A stretch of 64,000 bases of DNA from Glandiceps talaboti (GCF_964340395.1 NC_135558.1:7107001-7171000), one strand, 5' to 3'. Positions 12,972-25,222 are shown, numbered from the stretch's first letter. Notes: generated by a model not told the origin, from the letters alone. A program made the numbers and translations.

Positions 12972-13131
12972 CTAAGAGAATATGAACAATGATGAATCAG
13001 TCATCCCCTTACATCACATATGAATGATTGCCATATCATTAATTGTAATACATTGTATTGTTAATAAAATCAACAGTCAGTGTGTACACTTGTACTCAGT
13101 AAATGTTGATTAGAAATCTCAAATAATTCAT

Positions 13132-13524
13132 GTACCTGTAGCTCACAGACAGACTGTACCTGTAGTTCACAGACAGACTGTACCTGTAGCTCACAGACAG
13201 ACAGACATACTGTACCTGTAGCTCACAGACAGACAGACTGTACCTGTAGCTCACAGACAGACAGACTGTACCTGTAGCTCACAGACAGACAGACTGTACC
13301 TGTAGCTCACAGACAGACAGACAGACTGTACCTGTAGCTCACAGACAGACAGACTGACTGTACCTGTACCTCACAGACAGACAGACTGTACCTGTAGCTC
13401 ACAGACAGACAGACAGACTGTACCTGTAGCTCACAGACAGACAGACTGTACCTGTAGCTCACAGACAGACTGTACCTGTAGCTCACAGACAGACAGACTG
13501 TACCTGTAGCTCACAGACAGACTT
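13132..13524. repeat. Minisatellite of CTGTACCTGTAGCTCACAGA units
   Basis: About 13 tandem copies of a unit that varies between roughly 24 and 36 bp because an internal CAGA tetranucleotide expands (one to four copies). It lies in the probable 5' UTR intron of INPP5E. Confidence 0.9.
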
Positions 13525-13583
13525 GTTTTGCTCTCACTACTTCAAGTCTACCTGTGGAAAAAAAACTACAAATATGTGGTAAT

Positions 13584-13815
13584 GAAAATTTCTACTCACA
13601 GAGTCAAACAATTTCTTGGAAGTGAATCCAAAATTTTTGCTGATATCTTGTCAGTATCATCAGGGGTGTACATGTACTTGGAAGAGACACATGAAATGAG
13701 TGTGGGAGAAACAGCTGGGAACTCCATGCCTGCATCCCTGACAATGCTGATGAGATGTCAGCGAAAATTTGGGATTTGCTTTCAAGAAATTTTTTGACTT
13801 TGAGTAGAAATTTGC
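13584..13815. mobile_element. Foldback (MITE-like) element, about 230 bp
   Basis: The left arm starts GAAAATTTCTACTCA at 13584. The right arm ends TGAGTAGAAATTTGC at 13815 and is its imperfect reverse complement over about 80 bp. The 89-codon frame across it is a by-product of the inverted repeat. Arm sequence differs from the other inverted-repeat elements here. Confidence 0.7.
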
Positions 13816-15278
13816 AAAATTACTATGAATCCAGAGTCAGAGTCCATGAAGATTCATTCTCATACAAATATATGGTTTGAAATGAATAGTTTGAGAGCAA
13901 TTAATTGACATAAATGTCTCTTGGGCTGCTACATTATGTTTGGGTGTTAGCAGTGTTCCATATGTGACCTTTTACTAAGTAATTTCTGTTTCTGTTGCTA
14001 TTTGTATTTAGTCAACATATTCTGTCTATTGTATTGTATTCTATTGTAAAAACACACACCTACTACACTGTATTTTATTCAATTCAATGGTCTCTTTCAA
14101 AATTTTCTTTAATTGTCTATTTATCTATGATGGCAGCAGTGTGCCCGACATCGTACTGACGCACACAATTTCTATCTCTTACTATGTGGTGCCAGTTTTT
14201 CTCACTTTGACTCACAACAACAAAACTTGGCTATCATTAGAGGGCACACTGAACAGCAGTACTAATACTTCACATTCAAACAAAACCATGTACCATCTAC
14301 ACATTTACCTCTAAATTCTATGGAGAATGATGAACATGATGGTTTATATACACACACTGCAGTGTCTAGAAATCTTTGTTTCTAAGCCTATAAGTCTCTA
14401 CATATTTTTGTACACAGCTACATCACCAGTGATATAACAGGGCAGTTTATAGATATGTTGAAATACAGAAAAACACACTATCCTTGGCAAAATTATAAGT
14501 TTACTATATCATTATTTAGTATAAATTTAATATGCTAAAAATGAAGCTCTGTTACTATATAAAAGATTGAAGTTGGGTACTACTACTAAATACATTGAGA
14601 TCAATATATTTATATTGTACAAACAGAAATAGAAATTCAAAACTGATTTTAGAACTGACCATAACTATCTAAATTGTCAGTAATTTCGGAGGATATTAAA
14701 GGCATGCGATATGACTGAGGATTTATAATACACTGCGTTGTAACAAAGTGGGACGTCTGACAGATTGCCTGGGCATTGACATTGTAATTTGTACACTAGT
14801 CTGTAATTAAACCGATAAGTTATAGCTACTAATAGTAATAGCCCTATAAAGGTTTCCAAATTCGGTTCAATGCAGGTACGGGTCAACCGACCTCTGTTCT
14901 GTTCACTGTTCATATCACTATTCTGATAGGTAATGATTACTAGCTATGTTTATTTGGACTCTGGTCTCAGTCATCCATGGAAACTCGATCCTGCGAGGAA
15001 GTAAACATTACTTAGTCATTACGAATCCTATGTGGATCTAGGCACAATTCTGAAGTTACCTCTAAAAATCGACATGCACTTACCGTTAGACTTTTAATTT
15101 ATATCATTCGACGCTATGTCAACACCATTGCTACATTCATGTGGGTCATCACGAGTCAACTAACCAATCTACCATTGACACTGGTATATCAACTTGCAGT
15201 TTCCATTTGTCAGCCATCAGAGGATCCGCTAGGAATCCCTTTCACGACGCATGCGTGTGTCTAAAGTTGAAAGGTCAT

Positions 15279-15299
15279 TTTACGACAATTTGTCGTAAA
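15279..15299. promoter_or_regulatory. 21-bp palindrome TTTACGACA-ATT-TGTCGTAAA
   Basis: Perfect 9-bp arms around a 3-bp centre, 15 bp from the X-box-like site. Arms containing CpG are unusual in this AT-rich window. It may bind a dimeric factor; no known factor is assigned. Confidence 0.5.
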
Positions 15300-15313
15300 T
15301 GTGACGCGCCCTT

Positions 15314-15327
15314 GTTACCATGACAAC
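15314..15327. promoter_or_regulatory. RFX X-box-like site
   Basis: GTTACCATGACAAC matches the 14-bp X-box consensus GTHNCCATRGNAAC except for one base in the second half. RFX factors drive cilium genes through this site, which fits INPP5E and SPACA9 on either side. A single site with one mismatch remains a prediction. Confidence 0.5.
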
Positions 15328-15754
15328 TGGTGCAAAGATTTGTTTTGCCAAACATAGCAAGCCAAATACTAGTAATTAAACTTTGTCTGTTCACTGTTCT
15401 TCACTTATTTGATCGTAAGAGTCATGCTTACGTACGACCGATTTACAGTTATTTCCGATTTAGGCCAATATAAAGCTCAGACTTTAAAGCTTTCTGAGAT
15501 TAAAGCTAGAGGGTTAGGCTAGACTAAAGTCTCTGGGGCCCTTTTCCTTCTTTCTCTACATGTGAAATGGTTAAACCGGACTGAGTGATTGTGAAGCAGT
15601 TGCTTGAACCGGCTTATTGCCCTCGGGAGCGTATTAGTATTAAGTGAAAAATAGAAAATGAAAATCGATGACATTTTTTCTCTACAGAACTAAAATTAAA
15701 AGCATTTTGAAGATTTTGAGAGTAAACAAGAAATATCCCAATGGACTAGGGACT

Positions 15755-15928
<174 letters not shown>

Positions 15929-17186
15929 CGACGAGTGGGCGGACGGACGGACGGAGAAAGATATAAAATGAGAGAAAGAGAGAGAGAGAGGTGAGAGGAT
16001 GATGCGATAATGTAAGACCGACATGTTGAAATTAGACATCGAGGTGATAGGGGACTCATCTATAGATCCAGACAGTGTGACAGGCAGAGGATGGAGAGAG
16101 ATGGCGAGACAAGACAGACATTTGGACAGTAAAAAGGTTGGTGCTTGTTTACCTGATTGTTGGTTGAATGCATGAGTGACCTCTTGGGGTGAAGGCTGAG
16201 TCCTAGGGGGTTATCATAACCTCCCAGCAGATCTGGAGGTTTTTTTGGGCTCAGTCTATGAAGGCAATTTTTGATTGGTTATTCATAGCCTTTGTTTGAG
16301 GTAAATATTTCACAGCTTCGAAAAGCTAAAGTGATTTTCCACGGCAAATGAAAATGGACAAGTAACATTGGTATAGTGGCATAAACTATTGCAGATACAT
16401 ATATAATATAGTAAAGTCACTAGTATGTTACATGTAAAGAACTTTAGATTGCCATACCTACTGTGTAAAATATACTGGAATCTGATGTGTGGTGATTTGT
16501 TTGTAGTGTCGATAACACGTAGTGTTCGAAATAGAAAGTGTATTACATGTAATGCTTTCATACTGATGAAATTTTTGTTCTGTTCGGCTTGCCATAGTGA
16601 CACCGTACACACTACCAATAATTTCACCTTTGCCTTTAAATTGCTTTCTCTATTTAGAATGTCATTGACTTCGTTTTGTAGTCCACGTCATACTTTGTTC
16701 GTTTTGTGATTTCTTAGCTGTGTTGTCTACCACACCCACATACTCTATCGCCATTCTGAATTAGTTTGTTACATGTGTAAGTTATTGAATACTGCTGTAA
16801 ATACCAGTACGTCTTTTTTTGCACACCAATACCGGTATCATTGATCGAAGGGTGAAAAGTGAAATAGGCCCACACGTATCATTAATAAAATGGCATATAC
16901 AAAAAGACATTCAACGCCACCATTCAGCAAATTTCTAGTCGTTCCGACCCTTGCCTAACTATTCGTTCAGCTTGCGGTGTTTGTTGTCTATTCAAATTTT
17001 CTTCATTTACCTGGGTAGAAAGTTATCACCACCACCTCAATGGATCACTTTTAATTTTCACGAAAAAATCCTTAAACATGGGTCAAGTTTTCATCTGAAA
17101 GTTCATGCCGCATCAGAATAAAGAAAGTCGACTGGATGATGGAAATTCCCTGTTTTCTCATAGGGCCACAGGGAACCCAGGAACCG

Positions 17187-17340
17187 AAACAAACAAACAA
17201 ACAAACAAACAAACAAACAAACAAACAAATATATAAATGAATGAATGAATGAATGAATGAATGAATGAATGAATGAATGAATGAATGAATGAATGAATGA
17301 ATGAATGAATGAATGAATGAATGAATGAATGAATGAATGA
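17187..17340. repeat. (CAAA)n and (ATGA)n tetranucleotide arrays
   Basis: About ten CAAA units are followed by about 26 ATGA units with almost no interruption. The tetranucleotide has few stops in some frames, which produces three overlapping minus-strand frames of Phe-Ile-His-Ser type with no biological support. Confidence 0.9.
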
Positions 17341-17949
17341 ACAAGTATAGGAACAAATAAAATATTTAAATAAACCAGCAAATAAACAGATACTCATGGA
17401 GGTATACTAGATATGGTTTTTTCCTATACCATCACTACAAAAAAAAACAGAAAGAGAAACAGAGAAACGTCTGTAGCACAGAGAAACGAAGATATGCCGA
17501 TGATAGGCCGGTCAGACATTGACTATTTTATGTTCCAAGTTCCTTTTAAACTTTAACTTGATTTATCTGTTCTCCATTCAATAGAATCTCTGCATGACAA
17601 TGAGGTTACATTGTAAAGATAGCAACATCGTTTGGAACTCCCCCAAAAACATACATTATAATTACAAGTTTTTTATCGACGTTTGTGGGGATACATGTAA
17701 AATAGCATTGCGTGAAATCCATACTAACAAAACAAATATTTTGAAATATCAATCGCAGCAAATTACAACAAAAGTTTAAAAAATTAAGTCCTATTAAGCT
17801 CATGCTTAAATTTTATCTCGAATATGCATGCGTCTTCTGTGGCCAATTAAAATATTACCACTGCTCGATCGTTTTGGATGATACGTTTTGTTTCTATCCT
17901 TCACACTGAAACATATAAAATATATACAAATCTATCAAAGTAGCATGGT

Positions 17950-18123
17950 CTTTTACCAGAAAGTACAGCGAGGCGGGCGGCCTTCACGTGAACGGTTAAG
18001 GACGCAAGCGTGCATACGTAATCAGTTAAATATCCATAGCAGTGAACACCTCACAACGCCAATCTATAGATTGCACACTTACGTGGCTATTCAATTAGGC
18101 GCTTGACAACAGCTTTATTACAG
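17950..18123 (+). other. Probable SPACA9 non-coding first exon and promoter
   Basis: A CpG-bearing stretch with GCGAGGCGGGCGG and a TTCACGTGAAC E-box palindrome leads to an excellent donor, TTACAG|GTAAGATG, with the exon ending at 18123. The next acceptor in the right place is TTCATTATAG before 20262, 21 nt upstream of the SPACA9 ATG. Inferred from splice signals only. Confidence 0.4.
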
Positions 18124-20261
18124 GTAAGATGACCACGTTCATGTCGTCATGAGTGTATATTTTGTGTGCTAGAGTGTATTTTACTCATCGGCCACGTCCA
18201 GGTTGCCCGAAGTGAAGGGTTGGCTGGGTTGTGCATGACTGGTGGTTTAATCAATATCGAGTAACTATGGCTGTCGTCAGGTCATTGTTTATCATCAGCC
18301 ATATCGTACTCAGTTTCCACGTGAACAACGCCACTTTTACACAAATGTAACGCTTGGTGTATACAGCTATACGTATATAAGTAATTGCAATTCAGTACAG
18401 AAATAACTACTCAATTTAACAGTTTCAGAAAAAAGTGTATGGCTTCAGGTCGCTAGCAACCATTTGTTTACGGTGTCCTAGGGGAATGCGATCATGACCT
18501 TATGAACCTCAGTTCTGCTATAGTTCTCAAGCTTTAAGCCGACCCTTCAAACTCTTGTATTGTGTCAAAGAATAGCAAACGCAGTCAACCATTTGCCAAG
18601 TAAGGACACAAAGAGGCAATGTATATTAAAACGTTGGCCTAAATGTGTCAATGTATGAGGATTTAAATCTATTGCCATTGGTCGTTATTGACACCCTAAT
18701 TCTAGGGTAATAGTTATAATTATTCTTGAATATTACCTATCAACTATCTAAAATTCCTTGTGATTGTCAAATTGTGATGTCCATGTACCAGCCCATGTTG
18801 TCATGTAGACGTTTTTTTTCATTGTCACTGGCATTTAATTAATATATACCCATCTTCTAATGGATGTCGTGAATTGAAAGAAGCCCTATACTGCATGTAT
18901 TAAAAAAGCTAGTGGAACAATACAAGTCAATGGATGTACTTAACACGTACATGCCATCAATAATCAACCCATTCTGTGTCTTAAATCAACACATTAACAA
19001 CATAATTCCCTTCTGTAGCAGTATTGGAATTTGTCCATCAAGACTTAATCCGTTCTGTAGTAGTGTTGGTATTTGTAATCTAACATGCATACACTTGTAT
19101 AGAAATGTTGTGAATGTCAGTGTCCATGTTATATATCTATTGTCATACATTCTTCAAGTCACAAGTATATTTATTTTGTAGTGGAGCACAACTCTTTGAC
19201 TAGCCATCAGTATCTTTATACGCCAATGTTTCTGTTGTCTGCATAACAGCTAGAATGATGAGCAGGTCAAATTTTCTCTTGAAAAGAATTAAGTTTTAAT
19301 AGTGTTCTTTTGATTTTGGAATACTACATTGTATTACCAGAGAACCAAAGTTTTTTCCCCTCCAAACTACTAACCATTACAATTGTTGTTCTAATTCCAT
19401 GGAAAGGGTTTTGCTAGTTTTCTAAGTACTTAAAGTGGTCATATGGATGAGGATTGGGTATTTAGTTTGGATTTTTAATTTATAAAACCATTTTATCATG
19501 GCTTCCTACTTGAAAAATCAATGTGAAACAACACATATGCCAAGTCTGTGTTTGTAACTTAATAAATTGCAAAAAGCTAAAAAATAAAATAGTTGCTTAT
19601 CAGTGTTTTGAAAAAAAAGGTATAGATCGAATTGTTATATATAGTGAAGATTATCTAAAAGATTAGATTATCTATTGAGCAAATTTGACAAGAAGTATAA
19701 GATTTCTTGCATCATCCACACTACCAAGAAAGTTATCTGTAGCAAGCTATCTTCTCTTTGTCACATATCTGTTGACGTTAAAAAGAAAGACACTTTAAAC
19801 ATAGTAAACTACCAAACACATGCATCACACACTCACTTCCACATCAGCTTCCCTCTGGACATCGTTATAGAATTCCACTTGCAAAGCAGAATGTGTTTAA
19901 AAAGCATTCCTGTCATCAGCAGTAGCTATTGTGAATTCAGCTATGTAATAATTGGTGTCATCATCCTATCGTTATGCTGTCTTTGTATTTGGATTGTATT
20001 TTCATCTTTTTCCTTGACCAGTCTGAAGACAATTTTATGTGGTTTTATATGCAGACAATAAAGTTAATAATAATAATAATCTTTATTTAGTTTATGAATT
20101 GAATTGAATCTATGTACCAGAAATGACTTTTTAATACAGTCTGTATGATCACGAAATATCAACTGTAATCATCTGCCAAATCTACATTCACTTTCTTTAC
20201 ATTCAATTGTATAAGGAAATGTTGATTGACCTAAAAATTCTGATTTTCTTTTTCATTATAG
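18124..20261 (+). other. Probable SPACA9 5' UTR intron
   Basis: No exon is recognised inside. It holds a half copy of the TTAA MITE at 19434-19585 and a TAATAATAATAAT microsatellite near 20071. A frame at 19675-20061 with one hydrophobic stretch begins with TTG and lacks splice or homology support. Confidence 0.4.
19434..19585 (+). mobile_element. TTAA-type MITE, half copy
   Basis: Starts TTAA|AGTGGTCATATGGATGAG and follows the left half of the elements in the polycystin gene (through ATCAATGTGAAACAACA), ending about at ATAAATTGCAAAAAGC. The right arm is absent, so this is half of the palindrome. Confidence 0.75.
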
Positions 20262-20282
20262 GATAACACAAGAGTTTGAAAG

Positions 20283-21375
20283 ATGTCTGTCAGTGGACTC
20301 AGAAGAGACATTGCCAGGCTTCATGCAAGATACAAGGTTCTAGAACAGCAACAGTTCACCTTTGTTAATGCCATGGACAATAACAGAACAGATTCATATG
20401 AGAGAACAAAACCTGTACGCAACATTACAATGGTAAGAAGTGTGCTGAAAAGATGCACATAATGTAATGCCAATTACATGTAAATTCTTCGCAGCTAAGA
20501 TTGGCTTGATTGTGTTCATTGTGTTCTCATTTAGCTCTGATAATATTGCATGCATTGCGGAACTTTAAAAACTGTTACATCACTTTGTGGGTAAAATTGC
20601 GTGGATTGAGGATTGAATCTGGTAGAGTACTACTAGCTTAACTTTACATTAACTCACAGTACCATGCTGCTTAGTCCTGAGTGCATATACCCTTCAGTGT
20701 ATAACATCTCATGAATATTTATTGTGTAATTTGAATATATTATTTCTGGTGACTCCCATGATGCAATGCCCCACCCTATATAGGCACAAGAATAACTTGG
20801 TGTTCTTCTGAAATTGTAAGTAATAGGTGATGTAAAAAAAAAATAATCATGAAATGACTCTCCAGAACCCATAGTTTATGAAAATGACTTCATTTCCTGG
20901 AGTCTTATGTATTATAATTATGATTTACTTTTACCAGGTGAGAGAGTACATGCAGTGCTGCCATAATGCAACTGAAAAACGAGCACTGAGACAATGGTTA
21001 GACCTGCTTAGGGAGTTGGATGATTTCCGTAGGGGAATTGATGAAGCGGGAAAAGTGAATGGCCCCATGGAAAGAGCTATGGATAAATGGAAAGTGTTGT
21101 TGAATCCTAATAATGATTTCTCTTCCCTCAGAGCCAGATACCCACACCAAGAGGTATGTATATGGCATTCTTTTTTTGAACTGGAATTGATCTCCCCCCC
21201 CCCCCTCACTCTGAGTAAGAGATCCACACAGACACTGTCATTTATTCCAAAATGGACTATCTTAGATTATCATATTACCCAAAATTATCCCCTCTTGTGT
21301 TGCCATATGACCCGCTGAAAATTATCTCCTTAATGTTACACACACAGACACAGACACACAGACCTACTCTCTCTC

Positions 21376-21423
<48 letters not shown>

Positions 21424-22962
21424 TGTGTGTGTGTGTGTGTGTGTGCAAGTGTGAGTTACTCCCTTTGTGTTTACCGTATATAAGTCAAATTGGCCTCACA
21501 TATGAACACAATCTAGATTTGTTCCATCTTTTAATGATGACCATGTACTTAGTGTAGTTACATATCTCTTGTAGGTAAATCACCTAAGTTGTGATGACGC
21601 TCGTAACTATTATGGAGGAGCTGTGAGTCTTATTCCAACAATTCTGGATTGTATAGATGTTGTACAAGGACAGATAGCTGCCCAGGCTGCATTAGGTACC
21701 TGGCCACCAGCACCTAAAGAAGACAGATGTCTATCTAGCAGTGCACAACACCGACGTTCACGTACTGAAGGTATATACATGTACTACAATACTCTTTTAT
21801 TTTAAAATTATGGATAGTGAACATTACATTTTTAATGAAGACAAAATTACATTATTTGTGCCTATAACCAGTGTTATTGCTAAGGGTGGTAAGTATAGGT
21901 AAAATCTACCTGGGTTCCCATGTCATTTTACCTGGGTTCCCAAACAAAAATACTGTATGGGGGAAACACTGACATTTTTACCTCAGTCTCCCTTTCTGTT
22001 ACTTGGGTTTAGCAAGAAAATCTCCTTACAATTAACTAAGCTATAAAGAATGTCACTGGTATACATGTAGATATACCTACAAATGAATGTAGTGAATCAT
22101 ATACTCACTGTGATGACTATGGAGAGAACACATTGGAAACTTTTCTGTCTAGGTACAGTTATGTATTAAAGGCAAATTGCTGAGTGAATCTTTGATATGA
22201 ATGAACTAAGTTTTATGATTAACTTCATGTTTCCTTGATGTTTTCTAACTCATCAGTTAATAACATATTTATATACCCTTAGTATTTCTCCCATGTCATT
22301 CCCATAAACTCTAGTCCCTTCCATGTCACATTCCACGTTATCCCCTTCCATTCTCAGCTCTGTCACTCCCATTTTATAATTCTCATCAATTTCATTTCCT
22401 TCCATATCACACTCCAATTTTCCTTTCTTACAGTATTGCCATCCATGTCACACTCTTCCATGTCATTGCTAGCAGCCCTTCCCATGTCACTATAAGGTTA
22501 TTCCCCTGAACATTATTCCCATCTGTGCCATTTTATCTTACACCATTTAGTGAATATGAAAGAGAATTCTAACACAGCTCACACCAATGAAAATGTCTAC
22601 AGAAAATAAGTAATTATAAATCAATTAATTGATTAATATAATTATACAAAAAATAAACAATGGTTCTATTTTCATTAGGTGACTTGAGTCGCTCCCAGTC
22701 AGCAATGGACAAAGCAGTGGACACAAAAGATTTAAGTAAGAAAACAACAACAACAACAACAAAAACAACAACAACAACTAAGCAGCCGAGAAAGTTTAGT
22801 GGAGGTGGTGTAGGCTACTACAGGAGAACTCTGAATGGTAGAGCTGATCAGGTACAGGTCCGAGGACAAGGCAAGAAGGGTGTCTGGCGTGGTGCCTCCT
22901 ACGATAAAATCAATCACGCCGACCATAGACGTTTTGTAGATTTGTCTGGTTCTTACATGTAA
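20283..22962 (+). CDS. SPACA9: Sperm acrosome-associated protein 9 (microtubule inner protein)
   Basis: The family sits inside ciliary doublet and singlet microtubules and in sperm. Coding exons 20283-20432, 20938-21153, 21575-21770 and 22679-22962 total 846 nt, 281 codons plus stop, all in phase. Diagnostic segments: LEQQQFTFVNAM near residue 25; VREYMQCCHNATEKRAL and LRELDDF in exon 2; NNDFSSLRARYPHQ followed across the junction by VNHLSCDDARNYYGGAVSLIP, which closely matches the human NHLSCDEARNHYGG segment. The fourth exon is lineage-specific. It begins GDLSRSQSAMDKA, has a Lys/Thr run from an (ACA)n microsatellite (22745-22780), and ends in a basic Gly/Arg tail, so the protein is longer than human SPACA9 (about 220). 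Poly(A) signal AATAAA at 23759-23764. Start ATG lies 21 nt past the acceptor. Confidence 0.94.
20640..20910 (+). repeat. Dispersed repeat (CCTGAGTGCATATACCCTT family), copy 1
   Basis: This SPACA9 intron segment matches 51800-52075 in blocks: TATTATTTCT, GACTCCCATGATGCAAT, CTCTCCAGAACCCATA, GTTTATGAAAATG and ATTTCCTGGAGT are in the same order. The left block around CCTGAGTGCATATACCC is in opposite orientation between the copies. No coding capacity. Confidence 0.65.
21378..21445. repeat. (GA)n-(GT)n microsatellite
   Basis: A GA tract passes into GT inside a SPACA9 intron. Same composite architecture as 15755-15921 but in the opposite order. Confidence 0.85.
22285..22505. repeat. Degenerate CCCTTCCATGTCACACTCC minisatellite
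   Basis: Irregular copies of CCATGTCA(C)ATTCC-like words recur at roughly 20-25 bp spacing in a C/T-rich stretch of the last SPACA9 intron. An old, decayed tandem array. Confidence 0.5.
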
Positions 22963-25169
22963 ATAATGTTGACTTGGTCTTACAGGGCAAACTAGGTTAC
23001 CTTGGCATTACACTCATGGGACATTGTGATTTTTTATATACAGATAAAGACGTTTCCATTTCAACTCCAAGTGAATAATAACAGAGACACCACACAAGCA
23101 GCACCTTATACTCAGTCACATTGACGAATGATAAGTACAGCTGCTATTCTTTTACAGTGCAGTACAAACAGGTGTATATCGAAACAAGTATGGACTTCAT
23201 CATTTCAATGGCTTAATTGTTTACTTTCTTACTGATAAGCAAGATGATTACTTGTCAGCTGTCTACACCCCAACTGTGCACGGTACCTCGTGAGTGAAAT
23301 GCCAAGGTAACCCCGTTGGCCCTGTAACTGTATATAAAGATGAACAATAAGGACTTTAGGAAAAATAGCCAAGACATGATTGATCAGTTATAAAAATGAG
23401 AATGAATAGTCTGCACTTGTCAAATTAATACATTGTAAATAGAACTTTAAAAAAACAACTTATTGTACAGTAGTATTTAAATTTATCATGAAACTATCCA
23501 AATTTTAATCTCTTTATTTTTTCTCATAAATAGTAGAAGTTTATATGCCATATATAAGAATATCGTGAATCAAAATGTTGACATTTTCAGTAGATGTACC
23601 TTTCATTGTTATAGCAACCACAATCAACCAATCAGAATAGAGAAGAGAATCAACCAATCAGAAAAAGAAAAGAAAAGTACCAGTACTAAGTAAACAGCTG
23701 TTTGTCAGTTTTAGATTTGTTTACTCAACTTGATGTTATATATATACAACACATAAAAAATAAACACTGAGCATTCTGGTACATTAAAGGTACATAAATA
23801 GAAGTTTTAATTTTTTATTGATATTTCACCGAGTGTAGTTCAACTGTTGATGTACATATATATTAGATAGATAAGCACGTACGTTCACTCACTCAAACTT
23901 TGCTTTCTTTACTGTAAAAGTCTGTTGTCAGTTTTACCAAAGACATCTCTCCAGCGTCTTTGGTTTTAAGTTAAGTACTGTATGTGTGTATGCACCTGTA
24001 CAGGAATTGATATACATGTACATTATATGTCATGCAATAATCCAATATGAAAACTAGCCAATGTATTTACATTTAAAGTGCCTCATGTTAGCTTTTATGT
24101 TTACTATCACAGTGAATAAAGCAATGTACAGTTACTGGGTAGATAACATGCAGGCCGAATGTCACATCATGTACTAGGTATGTAGTATACTATAATATGC
24201 AGGCCGGATGTCACGTCACATACACATGTGTTATAGAAATAAAGTCACTAAGGACTGAAATAAAATGACTCATACAGACATTATTTACTCTGATTGGCTA
24301 TTTTCAGTGGTAAATATAAGATTTGTGATGCCACATGCCCTAATTGGTTGATAACATGATTGGTGAAAGTGGTCTCTGATTGGTTGATATTATGATATTG
24401 GTGAAAATCATGATCTCTGATTGGTTGGTATGAATGTGAAAGTGATCTCAGATTGGTTGATATGATTTATGAAAATGATCGCTGATTGGTTGGTTCATAG
24501 TATGAACGGTGAAAGTGACTTTTGATTGGTTGGTAACATGACTGGTTAGTGATGTATGGATTAAATTTATGGACTCTTTGATTTATTAAAATGATTGACA
24601 AGCTCTGAAGATTTGCTTTGAGTTTTGATGACAGTATTGTCCCAAGTTGCTCATATAGCAATTGACAGATATTTCCCTCCCCCAATTTAGTGATGACGCC
24701 TTACATGCAATTGTATCGGTTAGCATCAGAACAACTACCAGGGTATTTGGAATGACTCTGAGAGCACTCAATTATTTTGGCACTCACTGTTTCTGAACAG
24801 CACTCCTAGTGGCCAAACTACGCAATCTTTTGTCTTTATGCATACTGGACTATGACACATTATGATCATACCATTAATCACGCAAAATTCTCTCATTTGA
24901 ACATTATGTTTATTTCATAAAATAAACATGTTCCTGGTTACTTTATTGTATAGCTGGTTGTATATTTACAGAAGGTAAAATGGAAGAGAGTTTGTTGTTG
25001 TTCACAGATGACCAATCAACAAAGATACCTTTCATCATAGACCCTCCATGGGTTAATGATATATCACAATAAACTTGACATAAAAAGTTAGCATATAAAA
25101 CTGGCATTGTGACTAACTGTAAAATAGAAAGAAAAACTGACTTTTGAAAGAGTGTTTTCAAATATAACA
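22963..25169. other. SPACA9 3' UTR and convergent intergenic region
   Basis: Follows the SPACA9 stop and separates it from convergent PRPF4. It holds a likely SPACA9 poly(A) signal at 23759-23764, paired CAACCAATCAGA words at 23625-23665, an array of TGATTGGTTG words at 24290-24545, and no recognisable gene. Confidence 0.55.
24290..24545. repeat. Degenerate array containing inverted CCAAT boxes
   Basis: About eight CTGATTGGTTGRT-type words recur every 30-45 bp, separated by variants of ATGATTGGTGAAAGTGATCT. ATTGG is the reverse of the NF-Y CCAAT box. Two copies in the opposite orientation lie at 23625-23665. Confidence 0.6.
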
Positions 25170-25175
25170 TTTATT
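25170..25175 (-). terminator. Candidate PRPF4 poly(A) signal
   Basis: AATAAA on the minus strand, about 335 nt past the PRPF4 stop. Using it puts the X-box-like array in the 3' UTR. Confidence 0.4.
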
Positions 25176-25222
25176 GTTGCATTGATGCATTCATATTTGA
25201 CGAATACTGGTAAACCAACATG

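Larger units (their letters stand above)
12972..15083 (-). other. Probable INPP5E 5' UTR intron
   Basis: Bounded on the minus strand by a good donor (CG|GTAAGTGC at 15084/15083) and the acceptor TTCTCTTAG at 12972. It contains the CTGTACCTG minisatellite and a foldback element, otherwise AT-rich sequence. A 78-codon minus frame at 14677-14913 has one hydrophobic segment but no recognised homolog. Confidence 0.5.
15084..15330 (-). promoter_or_regulatory. Probable INPP5E first exon and promoter
   Basis: The stretch upstream of the donor at 15084 has visibly more CpG than its surroundings. It contains ACGCATGCGT (NRF1-like core GCATGCG) near 15246-15255, a near-perfect palindrome at 15279-15299 and an X-box-like site at 15314-15327. 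The transcription start is inferred, not seen. Confidence 0.45.

Noticed and set aside
17072-17397. Phe-Ile-His-Ser repeat proteins
   Set aside because: Translation of the (ATGA)n array in three frames on the minus strand.
19675-20061. 128-codon frame with a hydrophobic segment
   Set aside because: It starts at TTG rather than ATG, has no homology I recognise, and lies in the likely SPACA9 5' intron.
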